A DNA stretch of 64,000 nucleotides, taken from positions 1 to 64,000 of the forward strand of contig JBQNBC010000007.1 in NCBI GenBank assembly GCA_052170135.1, given 5' to 3'. Origin of the DNA: Wolinella sp052170135. Its GTDB lineage: Bacteria > Campylobacterota > Campylobacteria > Campylobacterales > Helicobacteraceae. Below, one piece after another: positions 53,665 to 62,525 of this stretch. The notes under the pieces were generated by a model. It worked only from the letters and a program-made list of their open reading frames with translations. It searched no databases and was not told the DNA's origin. A program made the translations under genes and the position numbers. Position 1 is the first letter of the stretch; every line of letters begins with the position of its first letter.

Positions 53665-55802
53665 CGCCACTTCTAAATCGATTAAAATTACTCGGCAGCA
53701 TACTAAGCATAAAGGTCGTACCTACGGGTATCGTCGCCCTTGATAGCTTCTATAACTTTTATGAAATTAACGAAGAAGACTTTCGATTTCAAAAAAGTAT
53801 TCGTATTAGCAAAACTCACGAAGTCCAGCATAAATTTAGTAAAAACTTTGCCATATCAAAAAATGGACACATCATCTGTGCGCTAAACAAAACAACAAAA
53901 GGAATCGTGCTAAAAGTAGAAAATACACTCGAAAAAATAATGCCACTCACATGGCATAAAGCCGACATCTCAAACTCAAGCTTCTCACGTGATGGTCGCT
54001 ATCTTGCCACGGGTGGCGAGGATGGGCGCACACTCGTATATCAGATTCCTAGCTTTAATCTACTAACAACCCTAATGCCACGTCCAGACTATATTTGTAG
54101 CATTGCATTTTCACCAGATTCTGCGCTTATGGCAGTGAGCTGCTTTGACCGTACGACAGTTGTTTTTAATGTCAAGAGAAATCTAGAAATCACATCATTC
54201 ATAACGCAAGATATAGTCGAAGATCTAGGATTCTTTGATAGGAATGAACGCCTATTTTTTGCATGCAAAAATGGCACAACAGGAATCTTTGACATAGTAA
54301 ATCGTGAAATCACCTCAGAAGAGCGACATTTTAGCCAATGGATCACAAGAATCGCACTCACAAGCGATGGTAACTACGCCTACATCGGCACACGTGAAAA
54401 TATACTCTACCTAGTCCGTACACATGACAATGCACCTCTAACCTCTATAACCACAGAGCACATCGGGATAAGCGCACTAGACCTAGAGGATAAACGCCTA
54501 TATATAGGCTATGCAGATGGCTACATTGAGATTCTTGAGCTTGAGCGCGGTGTTGAAGAATTTGAGGCATATTTAAATCTAAACGATATCGCAAAGGCAA
54601 AAGAACTCGCAGAGGAGAAAAATATATTCCTAAAAACTCGTCCACTCTACATGAAAAAGATAAACGAGCTATGGAAAGGTGTACTAAAAGAGGCTATCGA
54701 GCTTCTCGCACGTGATAAGTTTCAAGATGCACTTGCACTTGTTTCACCATTTGTCGAAGATCCAGTTAAAAAAGAGGAGTTTAGCTACTACACGGAACAA
54801 AAGGAGTTTGTAGCACAGTTCTTGGATGCAATTGGCAGAAGCGAGATAGCCGAGGCATACAAGGTCGCACAGGAGCATCCTGAGATTCTTAAACTCTCAG
54901 CTTATGAGAAGTTAGAAGAGTATTGGCGTAAGACATTCGACGCTTGCAAAAAGATTCTCGCGGCAAATGCCATAGCAAACCTACCGCGCGCGCAAGAGCT
55001 ACTAAAACCATTTGCAAATGTGCGAGATAAAAAAGAGAGTGTATATACATTGCTTCACAATTCAGATAAATATGTTACGGCAGATTCTGCATTAAAAGAG
55101 CGCAACTACGTTGATTACTTCAGGCTATGCGAGAAGTTTCCATTCCTTAAAGATACAGAAGCCTACAAAAAAACTTATCTACTTGGGCAACAGCTAGTCG
55201 AAAAAATCGCGCTACTTGAAAATACAAAGGAGTTCGATAAAGCACTTGATGTTGCAAAATTCCTAGGTAGTCTTGCACCATTTAAAAGCCTAGGAATAGA
55301 ACGTACGCGCCTAATAGAACGCAAACGCAACTTCCTAGAGGCCTACAATAGTCGCGATCTCAAGAAGGCATACAAGCTAGCCGAACAAGAAGAAAATCTC
55401 AAATCTCTACCTGAATTTATCCACTTACTAGATCAGTTCGCTTCCCTGCACGAGCAGGCACACACACTCGCTTCAAAGGGGCTTAGTAGTGATGTACTAA
55501 AACTTCTTCACGACTACATGGAGATACCATATTGGAAAGATAAGATCGCCTCGACCATGAAAGTCTCTTATCTCTATGAGATAAAGACGATGGCGCTTCG
55601 CCTATCCCCAGAAGAGGTAAACTGGAAAAAGTCGCTAGAAGCGTATATAGAGCGATTCAGCAAGGATGATGAGCTAGTAAAAGTGTGTGAATCATCAGGA
55701 ATCATAAACTATCTGAATGAAATTCCAGGCAAGGGCGACGTGCATGGCTATCAAAAGTACAGCTACCTATCGTCAATTATTGTTCACTTTGACGAAGCAT
55801 GA
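53661..55802 (+). CDS. WD40-like beta-propeller plus helical-repeat protein
   Basis: The 713-residue protein has no signal peptide. The N-terminal part (about 1-290) looks like a beta-propeller: repeats such as SRDGRYLATGGEDGRTLVYQ and FSPDSALMAVSCFDRTTVVF show the alternating hydrophobic and Gly-Asp pattern of WD40 blades. The rest (about 300-713) is predicted helical, Lys/Glu-rich, with alpha-solenoid character. Such proteins are usually scaffolds. It overlaps the REC-PAS-PAS gene by four bases, so the two probably form one signalling unit. I do not recognise the family. Confidence 0.75.
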   Translation: MTPLLNRLKLLGSILSIKVVPTGIVALDSFYNFYEINEEDFRFQKSIRISKTHEVQHKFSKNFAISKNGHIICALNKTTKGIVLKVENTLEKIMPLTWHKADISNSSFSRDGRYLATGGEDGRTLVYQIPSFNLLTTLMPRPDYICSIAFSPDSALMAVSCFDRTTVVFNVKRNLEITSFITQDIVEDLGFFDRNERLFFACKNGTTGIFDIVNREITSEERHFSQWITRIALTSDGNYAYIGTRENILYLVRTHDNAPLTSITTEHIGISALDLEDKRLYIGYADGYIEILELERGVEEFEAYLNLNDIAKAKELAEEKNIFLKTRPLYMKKINELWKGVLKEAIELLARDKFQDALALVSPFVEDPVKKEEFSYYTEQKEFVAQFLDAIGRSEIAEAYKVAQEHPEILKLSAYEKLEEYWRKTFDACKKILAANAIANLPRAQELLKPFANVRDKKESVYTLLHNSDKYVTADSALKERNYVDYFRLCEKFPFLKDTEAYKKTYLLGQQLVEKIALLENTKEFDKALDVAKFLGSLAPFKSLGIERTRLIERKRNFLEAYNSRDLKKAYKLAEQEENLKSLPEFIHLLDQFASLHEQAHTLASKGLSSDVLKLLHDYMEIPYWKDKIASTMKVSYLYEIKTMALRLSPEEVNWKKSLEAYIERFSKDDELVKVCESSGIINYLNEIPGKGDVHGYQKYSYLSSIIVHFDEA

Positions 55803-56043
55803 GACACATAGACTAACGGATTCTTCGTTTTATAGCTAAATTAAAATATATGGCACAAATTGCCATATTTAGAAATAGCCACACAAAGAATCCGCAAATG
55901 TAAACCACCGCAACACAAGGACACGGTGATACAAATTTATGCTTTAAAAATAAAACTATAGAACAAAAACTCGCGTCGATTCTTGTGCGCTCGCAAGCCA
56001 AAACAAGAATCAACACAAGATTACTACAATCTTAAATCAAATC

Positions 56044-58083
56044 TTAAAACTTATACGCCACACTCATTTTGAAGTTTCGCCCAGCCTCCCAGTCTATAGT
56101 AGGTCTCTCACCCTCATACTGCTCTATGCGTTGAGAGTGTGATGTGTAGGCTTTGTTAAAGGCATTGTAGATTCCAGCATTTAGCTCAAAGCCCTTAAAC
56201 TGCCCACTAGCAGGTGCATAAGTAACATAAAAATCGTTTACTGCATAGCTTGGCATTGAGACGATTGTATCGCTGTTTGACGAGGCAGTATCTTCACCAC
56301 CCATATACATGAGACGATAGCCAAGTAGCACGCCATAACTTGGGAGCACATACTCGGCATTAAATGTATATTTGTCACCTTGATCACGATAACCTAATAC
56401 ATATGATGAACGATATCCAGCACCAGATTTAAGCCTGTCTGTATAGTCAATATCCTGATGCGCGTAACTAGCACTCAGGCGTATATTTTTAATATTAAGC
56501 CTAGCTAGAAGCTCTATTCCATCAATTTTTGCTCCTCCGATATTCATACGCTGCACATGAGAGCCACCACTTCCTCGCTTTATCTCATCATCAATTAGAT
56601 TCTCATATTCTGCTTGATAGTACTTCGCTACAAAGCTATACGAAGAATCCGCATCAATCCTACCGTAGAATCGCGCACCAAGCTCGTAATTCTCGCCTGT
56701 TGTAGCCTTTAAATTATCATCTGCTACGTATTTTGATATTGCACCCGCGCCAGCCATACCACTCGCGTAGATAGACTGCATAATATCTGGACCACGGAAC
56801 ACCTTCGCATAACTCGTAAATAACGTAATAGACTCAGTTGCATCATAACTCAACGCTATTGCCGGGCTAATCTCATTAAACTTCTGTTTATGAGCTTGCA
56901 CATTTACACCACTACCATGATATGTATTTAGCTCATGTCGATCATATCTCACACCTGGCGTGAGCTTAACGCCACTACTACCAAAACCAATCGCATCTTC
57001 AAGATAGATAGAATAGTTATCCACCTCTTCTGGACGGAGGTTATTTGGTTTATTGAAGCTCTCTGTGTTGTAAAACTCAATTCCATACTTTAATGTATGA
57101 GCTAAACTCCCCGTCAAGAATCGACTCTTAGCCTTAGCATCAGCACCAAATGTCTCCACGCCCCACTTTTCTTTAACAATCTTTTTGCCATCAGCTGAGA
57201 CTTTTTGGTGATTTGTACGATAGGCGGAGAGATCAAGATTTAGCAACTCGCTTGGAGTATAGCTATACTTGACAGTGGTTGTATCGCGCTCAAACTTCCT
57301 ATCTTTTACATCTGCATTAGCAGCTAGCCAAGCACCAAACTCCGCACGGAATGGATACTTACCGTCATAGCGCATATGTTGATGTGATACGGCTAATCGC
57401 CCAGAATCATGCACATCATAGCCAACTTTCAATAGATAGCTTAGGTCGTTACCATCATCGCCACCTATTTTCTTGCCATTACCACTTTTACCATTGCTAT
57501 ATCCCTTGTGGCTTACTGAGGCAAGTAAGTCAAGCCTATCAACAGGAATCGAATAGAAAGTGAAACTCTGCGAAAATTCATCATTGTTTGAACCGTAGCC
57601 TACTTTTACCTTTGCGCCTACATTCTGCCCCTGCTCTAGCAAATCCTTTGCATCAACGGTCCTGAAAGCAACCGAGCCTCCAAGCGCACCAGAGCCGCTA
57701 GTTACGGACTTTGCACCCACATCGACCTCTATTGCCTTGAGTAGCTCTGGATCTATAATCAGATTCCCACTGTGATGAAAGATATTTCCTTTTTGCTTAG
57801 CACCATCAATTGTAATATTTAGCCCATGATCAAGCACGCCACGTATTTGAATACGCTGATTCTGTCCATTTGTACCACCAACGTAAACACCAGGAATATC
57901 ACGCAAAACATCACTTACAAGCCCGGCATTCACTCGGCTTACCTTGGTCTCGTCTATCACATAATCGTGTCCGCTATTAGCCGTAATAGATACTCTATCT
58001 AGCGACGCACTCTCGCTCTTAGCGTGCGCTTGACTTAGCATTATAGTCGCTACAACTGCACCAAAAAGTCCTATTTTTTGCAT
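56044..58083 (-). CDS. TonB-dependent outer-membrane receptor (FrpB/heme-receptor-like), copy 1
   Basis: The 679-residue protein has a signal peptide (about 1-21) and a TonB box-like LDRVSITA. The plug domain has DIPGVYVGGTNGQNQRIQIR and NITIDGAKQKGNIFHH, and a 22-strand barrel ends with the aromatic FKMSVAYKF. The plug resembles FrpB and hemoglobin/heme receptors. Some Helicobacter relatives take up nickel instead, so the ligand is open. It is closely related to the adjacent receptor at 58200-60236. Confidence 0.88.
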   Translation of the reverse strand: MQKIGLFGAVVATIMLSQAHAKSESASLDRVSITANSGHDYVIDETKVSRVNAGLVSDVLRDIPGVYVGGTNGQNQRIQIRGVLDHGLNITIDGAKQKGNIFHHSGNLIIDPELLKAIEVDVGAKSVTSGSGALGGSVAFRTVDAKDLLEQGQNVGAKVKVGYGSNNDEFSQSFTFYSIPVDRLDLLASVSHKGYSNGKSGNGKKIGGDDGNDLSYLLKVGYDVHDSGRLAVSHQHMRYDGKYPFRAEFGAWLAANADVKDRKFERDTTTVKYSYTPSELLNLDLSAYRTNHQKVSADGKKIVKEKWGVETFGADAKAKSRFLTGSLAHTLKYGIEFYNTESFNKPNNLRPEEVDNYSIYLEDAIGFGSSGVKLTPGVRYDRHELNTYHGSGVNVQAHKQKFNEISPAIALSYDATESITLFTSYAKVFRGPDIMQSIYASGMAGAGAISKYVADDNLKATTGENYELGARFYGRIDADSSYSFVAKYYQAEYENLIDDEIKRGSGGSHVQRMNIGGAKIDGIELLARLNIKNIRLSASYAHQDIDYTDRLKSGAGYRSSYVLGYRDQGDKYTFNAEYVLPSYGVLLGYRLMYMGGEDTASSNSDTIVSMPSYAVNDFYVTYAPASGQFKGFELNAGIYNAFNKAYTSHSQRIEQYEGERPTIDWEAGRNFKMSVAYKF

Positions 58084-58140
58084 ACAAAATCCTTTGTTAA
58101 ATTTAAAAGTCGATAAGTTTCTAAAAACCGCAATAGAATC

Positions 58141-58168
58141 GTCGCTAGCTTAGGAGCTGGCTAGCGAC
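58141..58168. repeat. inverted repeat between the two receptor genes
   Basis: GTCGCTAGC (58141-58149) pairs perfectly with GCTAGCGAC (58160-58168) across a ten-base loop. It is 32 bases past the upstream receptor's stop. It may be a terminator or attenuator regulating the ratio of the two receptors, though no T-tract follows on the minus strand. Confidence 0.5.
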
Positions 58169-58199
58169 ATAAAAAGGAGCAAAAAGAAAATGCTTGAAA

Positions 58200-60236
58200 C
58201 TAGAATTTATATGAGACATTCACTTTGAAGTTTCGTCCTGATTCCCAGTCGATGGTTGTGCTGTCGCCTGTGTACTGGGCTACACGCTGTGAATGTGAGG
58301 CGTAAGCGCGATCAAAGAGATTGTAGATTCCTGCGTTTATCTCAAAGCCTTTAAATCGTCCTTCGCTTGGAGAATATGTAACATAAATATCATTTACCGC
58401 ATAGCTCGGCATTTTTACATCTGTATCATTGCCAGCGGAGATGACATTTCTAGAGTCAAAAAATAGCAAGCTGTATCCAAGCACTAAATCCCAATCAAGC
58501 ACTGCATACTCGGCATTAAATGTATATTTGTCGCCTTGGTCACGGTAGCCAATGAAGTTTGATGTGAGATAGCTTGCGCCACTTTTTACACGATTCTTGT
58601 AATCCACTTTTTGATGAGTATAGCCAGCAGATAGGCTGAGCTCAGATACACTTAACGTCCCATAAAGCTCAACACCATCAATAGTCGCATCACCAGTATT
58701 AATTCTCATAAGGGTGTTGCTAGATGCAACCCTATAGTCGTCTTTGAATAGATTCTCATAGTCTGTGCGATAGTATTTTACTGTTAGACCAACCGATGAG
58801 TTATCACTGATTCTTCCCTTGTAGCGTCCGCCAATCTCATAAGAATCGCCAGTGGTTGGCTTGAGACTATTGTTACCTTTGTATTTGATTTGACCTGCGC
58901 GATTACTACCTGATGCATACATAGATTCGATGACATCTGGACCTTTAAAGACCTTTGCATAGCTAGCAAACGCCCCAAACCCTCTGCCAAAGTCATAATC
59001 AAGCGCAACTGCTGGGCTGACTTTATCAAAATCATATGTGTAATCTCGTACAGCCGAGCCACTGCCATCAAATGTATCTAGCTCATGTTTCTCGTATCGC
59101 ACACCAGGGATTACAGTCAAGCCACTAGATCCGACTTTAATAGAATCCTCAAGGTATAGAGATAGGTTTTTGACATCTTCTGGTCTAGTATTTGTCGGAG
59201 CACTTGAGTTCTCGCTTGTATAAGTCTCTATACCATATCTAAATGTATGACCAAACATGCCAGTTGCAACTTTACTCTTTGCTTTAGCACCGATTCCTTG
59301 TGTCTCTACAGCCCGCTCACTGTCACCAGAAACACGCGCATGCTTTGTGTTATAACCAGATAATTCTAGGTTTAGTAGCTCGTTTGGATTATAGTTGTAC
59401 TTAATAGTAGTTGTATCACGCTCATACTTTGTATCAGATGTAAGATTGTTACCATCAGTGTGCCATGAGCCAAACTCTGCTCGCATAGGATACAGACCTT
59501 TAAAGTGTGTATGCTGGTGAGAAGCAGAAATCTTGTGCGCATCAAGGAATCTATAGCCGACTTTAAATAGATAGCTTAGGTCATTGCCATTATCGCCACC
59601 AATTTTCTTATCATTGCCGCTTTTGCCATAGCCGTAGCTCTTGTGATTTGCAGCAGCTAGGACGTCTAGATTTTCAACCGGAATCGCATATACCATCAAC
59701 CCTTGTGAAAATTCATCATTGTTTGAAGCAAAGCCGGTGCGGATTTTTGCGCCGATTCTTTGTCCATTTTCTAGAAGATCGCTCGCCTCAACAGTTTTAA
59801 ACGCTACAGAACCGCCAAGTGCGCCAGAGCCACTAGTTACAGAACGCGCACCCGCCTCAACTTCGATAGCCTTGATTAGATCTGGATCGATAATGAGATC
59901 AGCATTGTGGTGGAATGTATTTCCATTTTGCTTTGCACCATCAATAGTGATATTTAGACCACGATCGCTCACGCCTCTCATGTAGATTTTTTGGTTTGCA
60001 CCATTTGTTCCACCGACATAAACGCCAGGAACATCACGCAAAACATCTTTTACAAGCCCAGCATTTCTCGTCGTGATTTTCAGATCATCGACATTAGAGT
60101 AGCCACCACCAGTTGAGGTAATCTCAACCTTACTAAGAGAAGCAGCCGCCCCTCCCTCCATTGCATTAGCGATACCAGCGCCACTTATAAATAGTGCTGC
60201 TACTGCAGAGATTTTGACTGCTTTATCAAATCTCAT
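58200..60236 (-). CDS. TonB-dependent outer-membrane receptor (FrpB/heme-receptor-like), copy 2
   Basis: The 678-residue protein has a signal peptide (about 1-25, ending GAGIANA) and a TonB box-like LSKVEITS. The plug has DVPGVYVGGTNGANQKIYMR and NITIDGAKQNGNTFHH, and the C-terminus is FKVNVSYKF. It aligns along its whole length with copy 1, so the pair arose by tandem duplication. I use the ATG at 60236 (AGGAG upstream) because upstream Met codons would add a hydrophobic stretch before the signal peptide. Confidence 0.88.
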   Translation of the reverse strand: MRFDKAVKISAVAALFISGAGIANAMEGGAAASLSKVEITSTGGGYSNVDDLKITTRNAGLVKDVLRDVPGVYVGGTNGANQKIYMRGVSDRGLNITIDGAKQNGNTFHHNADLIIDPDLIKAIEVEAGARSVTSGSGALGGSVAFKTVEASDLLENGQRIGAKIRTGFASNNDEFSQGLMVYAIPVENLDVLAAANHKSYGYGKSGNDKKIGGDNGNDLSYLFKVGYRFLDAHKISASHQHTHFKGLYPMRAEFGSWHTDGNNLTSDTKYERDTTTIKYNYNPNELLNLELSGYNTKHARVSGDSERAVETQGIGAKAKSKVATGMFGHTFRYGIETYTSENSSAPTNTRPEDVKNLSLYLEDSIKVGSSGLTVIPGVRYEKHELDTFDGSGSAVRDYTYDFDKVSPAVALDYDFGRGFGAFASYAKVFKGPDVIESMYASGSNRAGQIKYKGNNSLKPTTGDSYEIGGRYKGRISDNSSVGLTVKYYRTDYENLFKDDYRVASSNTLMRINTGDATIDGVELYGTLSVSELSLSAGYTHQKVDYKNRVKSGASYLTSNFIGYRDQGDKYTFNAEYAVLDWDLVLGYSLLFFDSRNVISAGNDTDVKMPSYAVNDIYVTYSPSEGRFKGFEINAGIYNLFDRAYASHSQRVAQYTGDSTTIDWESGRNFKVNVSYKF

Positions 60237-60274
60237 TAAAACTCCTAAAGACATATTAACCAGTACAAGCAAGC

Positions 60275-60300
60275 ATGATAGCAACAATTATTGCTATCAT
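60275..60300. promoter_or_regulatory. 26-base palindrome, candidate metalloregulator operator
   Basis: ATGATAGCAA (60275-60284) and TTGCTATCAT (60291-60300) form a perfect inverted repeat with a six-base spacer, 39 bases upstream of the receptor start at 60236. Size, position and A/T-rich arms suit a dimeric repressor site. Which regulator (Fur, NikR or another) is inference only. Confidence 0.5.
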
Positions 60301-60775
60301 ATGTAACTGATGGCGCGAATACTACAATTTTAATATTTAATAAAAAATTAACAATCATTCTTAATATCTTAAACTTTTACAGAGAAGAATCCAAGCCAAC
60401 ATACATAATATTTACATTAGCTTATATCAAATATTTAAGCCACTCTTGCTCGTTGCTTAAGACAATAGATGCCTTATAGCTCTATTGTGCAAGCACGGTC
60501 TTAATAAACCAATCGCATGTTTTCACAAATACTAAAAACATTCAGTCAAAAAATAGTTGAGAATAAAATTATTATTTTATTGAAGAAACTTACAATACAG
60601 CAACCAAGCAAAGGTCATCGTGTAAAAACAGTAAAAGAAAAGCTTCGTGAAGATTTAAAATATTAAAAAGAAGAGAATCGAGAGTTGGATTCCAACTGCA
60701 TAACAGAGAATCTAAAAAATAAACCATAATCTAGCCAAGGAGCACAAAAGGCTCGCTTTGTGCTAGATTCTTTGA
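60301..60775. other. intergenic region with one short basic frame
   Basis: No confident gene is present. A 49-codon frame on the plus strand (60517..60666, starting MFSQILKTFSQKIVEN, very Lys-rich) has no ribosome site and no recognisable family, so it may be chance or a relic. An eight-base inverted repeat (60741-60748 with 60757-60764) lies just past the tupA stop and may help terminate that gene. Confidence 0.3.
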
Positions 60776-61648
60776 CTACTTACGTGTATTTGCGTCAGGT
60801 GTAAACAGCTGCTTATAAAGTAGCTTAAAGCCGCCAATAGCCTCTTGACCATTATTAGAAGTTACCCAATTAATAAACTGCTTTGCACCCTCATAGTCTG
60901 CCTTTGGGCATCGCTCAGGGTTGACCGCCATCACAGAGTAGAAGTTCTTAAGCGTATCATCACCCTCTAGCACGATTACAAGTGGTGGGTTCCCCTTGTG
61001 ATTTGCCTCGTATTTAATAAATGTCCCACGATCTGTAAGCGTCAAGCCTTTTTGCTCCTCAGCCACATTGATAGTTGCTAGCATACCTTGTCCAGCCTCT
61101 ATATACCAAGATTCTTTCTCTGGCACTTTGCCAATTGCCTTATTCCATACATCGCGCTCTTTATTGTGTGTACCAGACTTATCACCACGACTTACAAACT
61201 TAATCTTCTCCTGCTCAACAACCTTAAACACGTCTGCTACGCTCTTCCCAGAGAATCGCGCCTTCATATCTGGCGTACCAATAACGACAAAATCATTGTA
61301 CATAACCGGCTTTCTATCTACGCCAAAGCCGTTTTTCACATACTCTTTCTCAGCTTTCGGAGAGTGTACAAAAAGCACATCAGCATCGCAATTTTCACCA
61401 AGTTTTAACGCAGCACCAGTACCCACTGCAACCCATTTTAAATCCACACCCGTTTCATTTTTGTACATCATAGCAAGCACATCTAATAAACCAGTATTAT
61501 CTGTACTAGTCGTTGTCGCCATTCTTAGCGATTTTTCTCCTGGCGTTACACCAGCCGCACTCTTAAATTCTGACGCACCAAGGCTCACGCTAGCTGCAAG
61601 CAGGGCAATAAATACTTTACCTTTTAAGCCAGTTTTCACTGAAAACAT
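60776..61648 (-). CDS. tupA: tungstate ABC transporter substrate-binding protein TupA
   Basis: The 290-residue protein has a signal peptide (about 1-26) and the TupA hallmark ATTTSTDNTGLLDVL at the mature start, then KFVSRGDKSGTHNKE, part of the oxyanion site. It binds tungstate with high affinity, supplying tungsten enzymes such as formate dehydrogenase. I start at the Met at 61648, which has AAGGA seven bases upstream. It is divergent from tupB. Confidence 0.92.
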   Translation of the reverse strand: MFSVKTGLKGKVFIALLAASVSLGASEFKSAAGVTPGEKSLRMATTTSTDNTGLLDVLAMMYKNETGVDLKWVAVGTGAALKLGENCDADVLFVHSPKAEKEYVKNGFGVDRKPVMYNDFVVIGTPDMKARFSGKSVADVFKVVEQEKIKFVSRGDKSGTHNKERDVWNKAIGKVPEKESWYIEAGQGMLATINVAEEQKGLTLTDRGTFIKYEANHKGNPPLVIVLEGDDTLKNFYSVMAVNPERCPKADYEGAKQFINWVTSNNGQEAIGGFKLLYKQLFTPDANTRK

Positions 61649-61742
61649 TAAATAATCCTTCATTATAATTTTTTTTAATAGCGCGAAATTATTACCGCAC
61701 AATGTTTAAATATAAATTATCCTTTTTGCATAAGGCGTACTT

Positions 61743-62525
61743 TTGGACTTCATCACACAAGGCTTGCTAGAGGCTCTATTTTTATTATGGAACCTAGACC
61801 CAGAGACCACTTCGGCAATAGAGATAACAATAAAAAGCTCTACATTATCGATTTTATGCGCACTTATCATTGGTCTGCCAATAGGTTTTGCGCTTGGTTA
61901 TTTTAACTTCCCAGGACGCAAGATTCTCCGTCTAATATCAGATACACTGCTTGCGATTCCCACAGTTGTGGTCGGGCTAATAGTCTATGCATTCATCTCT
62001 TATCGAGGTCCACTTGGAGAATACGCCCTACTCTACACGCTAGAGGGAATCGTAATTGGTCAGACGCTACTAGCACTACCTATTATTATCTCGCTTACAG
62101 CCAGCACCATCGAGGGTATGGATAGGAAACTTTACCTAACACTACTATCTTTCCATCTCACACCGCTTGCAATGATGAAGAGTGTAGCTTGGGAGCTACG
62201 TCATACACTAGTAGCAGTCATAGTCACTGCCTATGGGCGCGTGGTAGCCGAAGTGGGTGTAGCGATGATGATAGGCGGTAATATCAAGTGGAATACACGT
62301 ACTATCACTACAGCTATTTCACTCGAGACAAGCAAAGGCGAATTTGCAATGGGAATCGCGCTTGGAGTGGTACTGATCTCCATAGCATTTAGCGTCAATC
62401 TCATGCTGTTTTTTCTAAAAAACGCTCAAAAGGCTAGGTATGCCACAGCTATATACGATATCAAATCTACGAAAAATTTATCAAAAAAAGCCTGTCCTAG
62501 AGATCACAAATTTAAGAATCGATGA
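61743..62525 (+). CDS. tupB: tungstate ABC transporter permease TupB
   Basis: The 260-residue permease has about five membrane helices and the binding-protein-dependent coupling loop (SVAWELRHTLVAVIVTAYGRVVAEVGVAM). The most likely start is TTG at 61743, preceded by AAGGCG; I see no earlier ATG. The last 28 residues (after NAQKARY) are polar and overlap tupC by 86 bases, giving an unusually long tail. It transports tungstate together with TupA and TupC. Confidence 0.88.
   Translation: MDFITQGLLEALFLLWNLDPETTSAIEITIKSSTLSILCALIIGLPIGFALGYFNFPGRKILRLISDTLLAIPTVVVGLIVYAFISYRGPLGEYALLYTLEGIVIGQTLLALPIIISLTASTIEGMDRKLYLTLLSFHLTPLAMMKSVAWELRHTLVAVIVTAYGRVVAEVGVAMMIGGNIKWNTRTITTAISLETSKGEFAMGIALGVVLISIAFSVNLMLFFLKNAQKARYATAIYDIKSTKNLSKKACPRDHKFKNR

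Noticed and set aside
61068..61655. A 195-codon plus-strand frame opposite tupA
   Set aside because: Its composition and position are those of an antisense shadow of the well-supported tupA gene.
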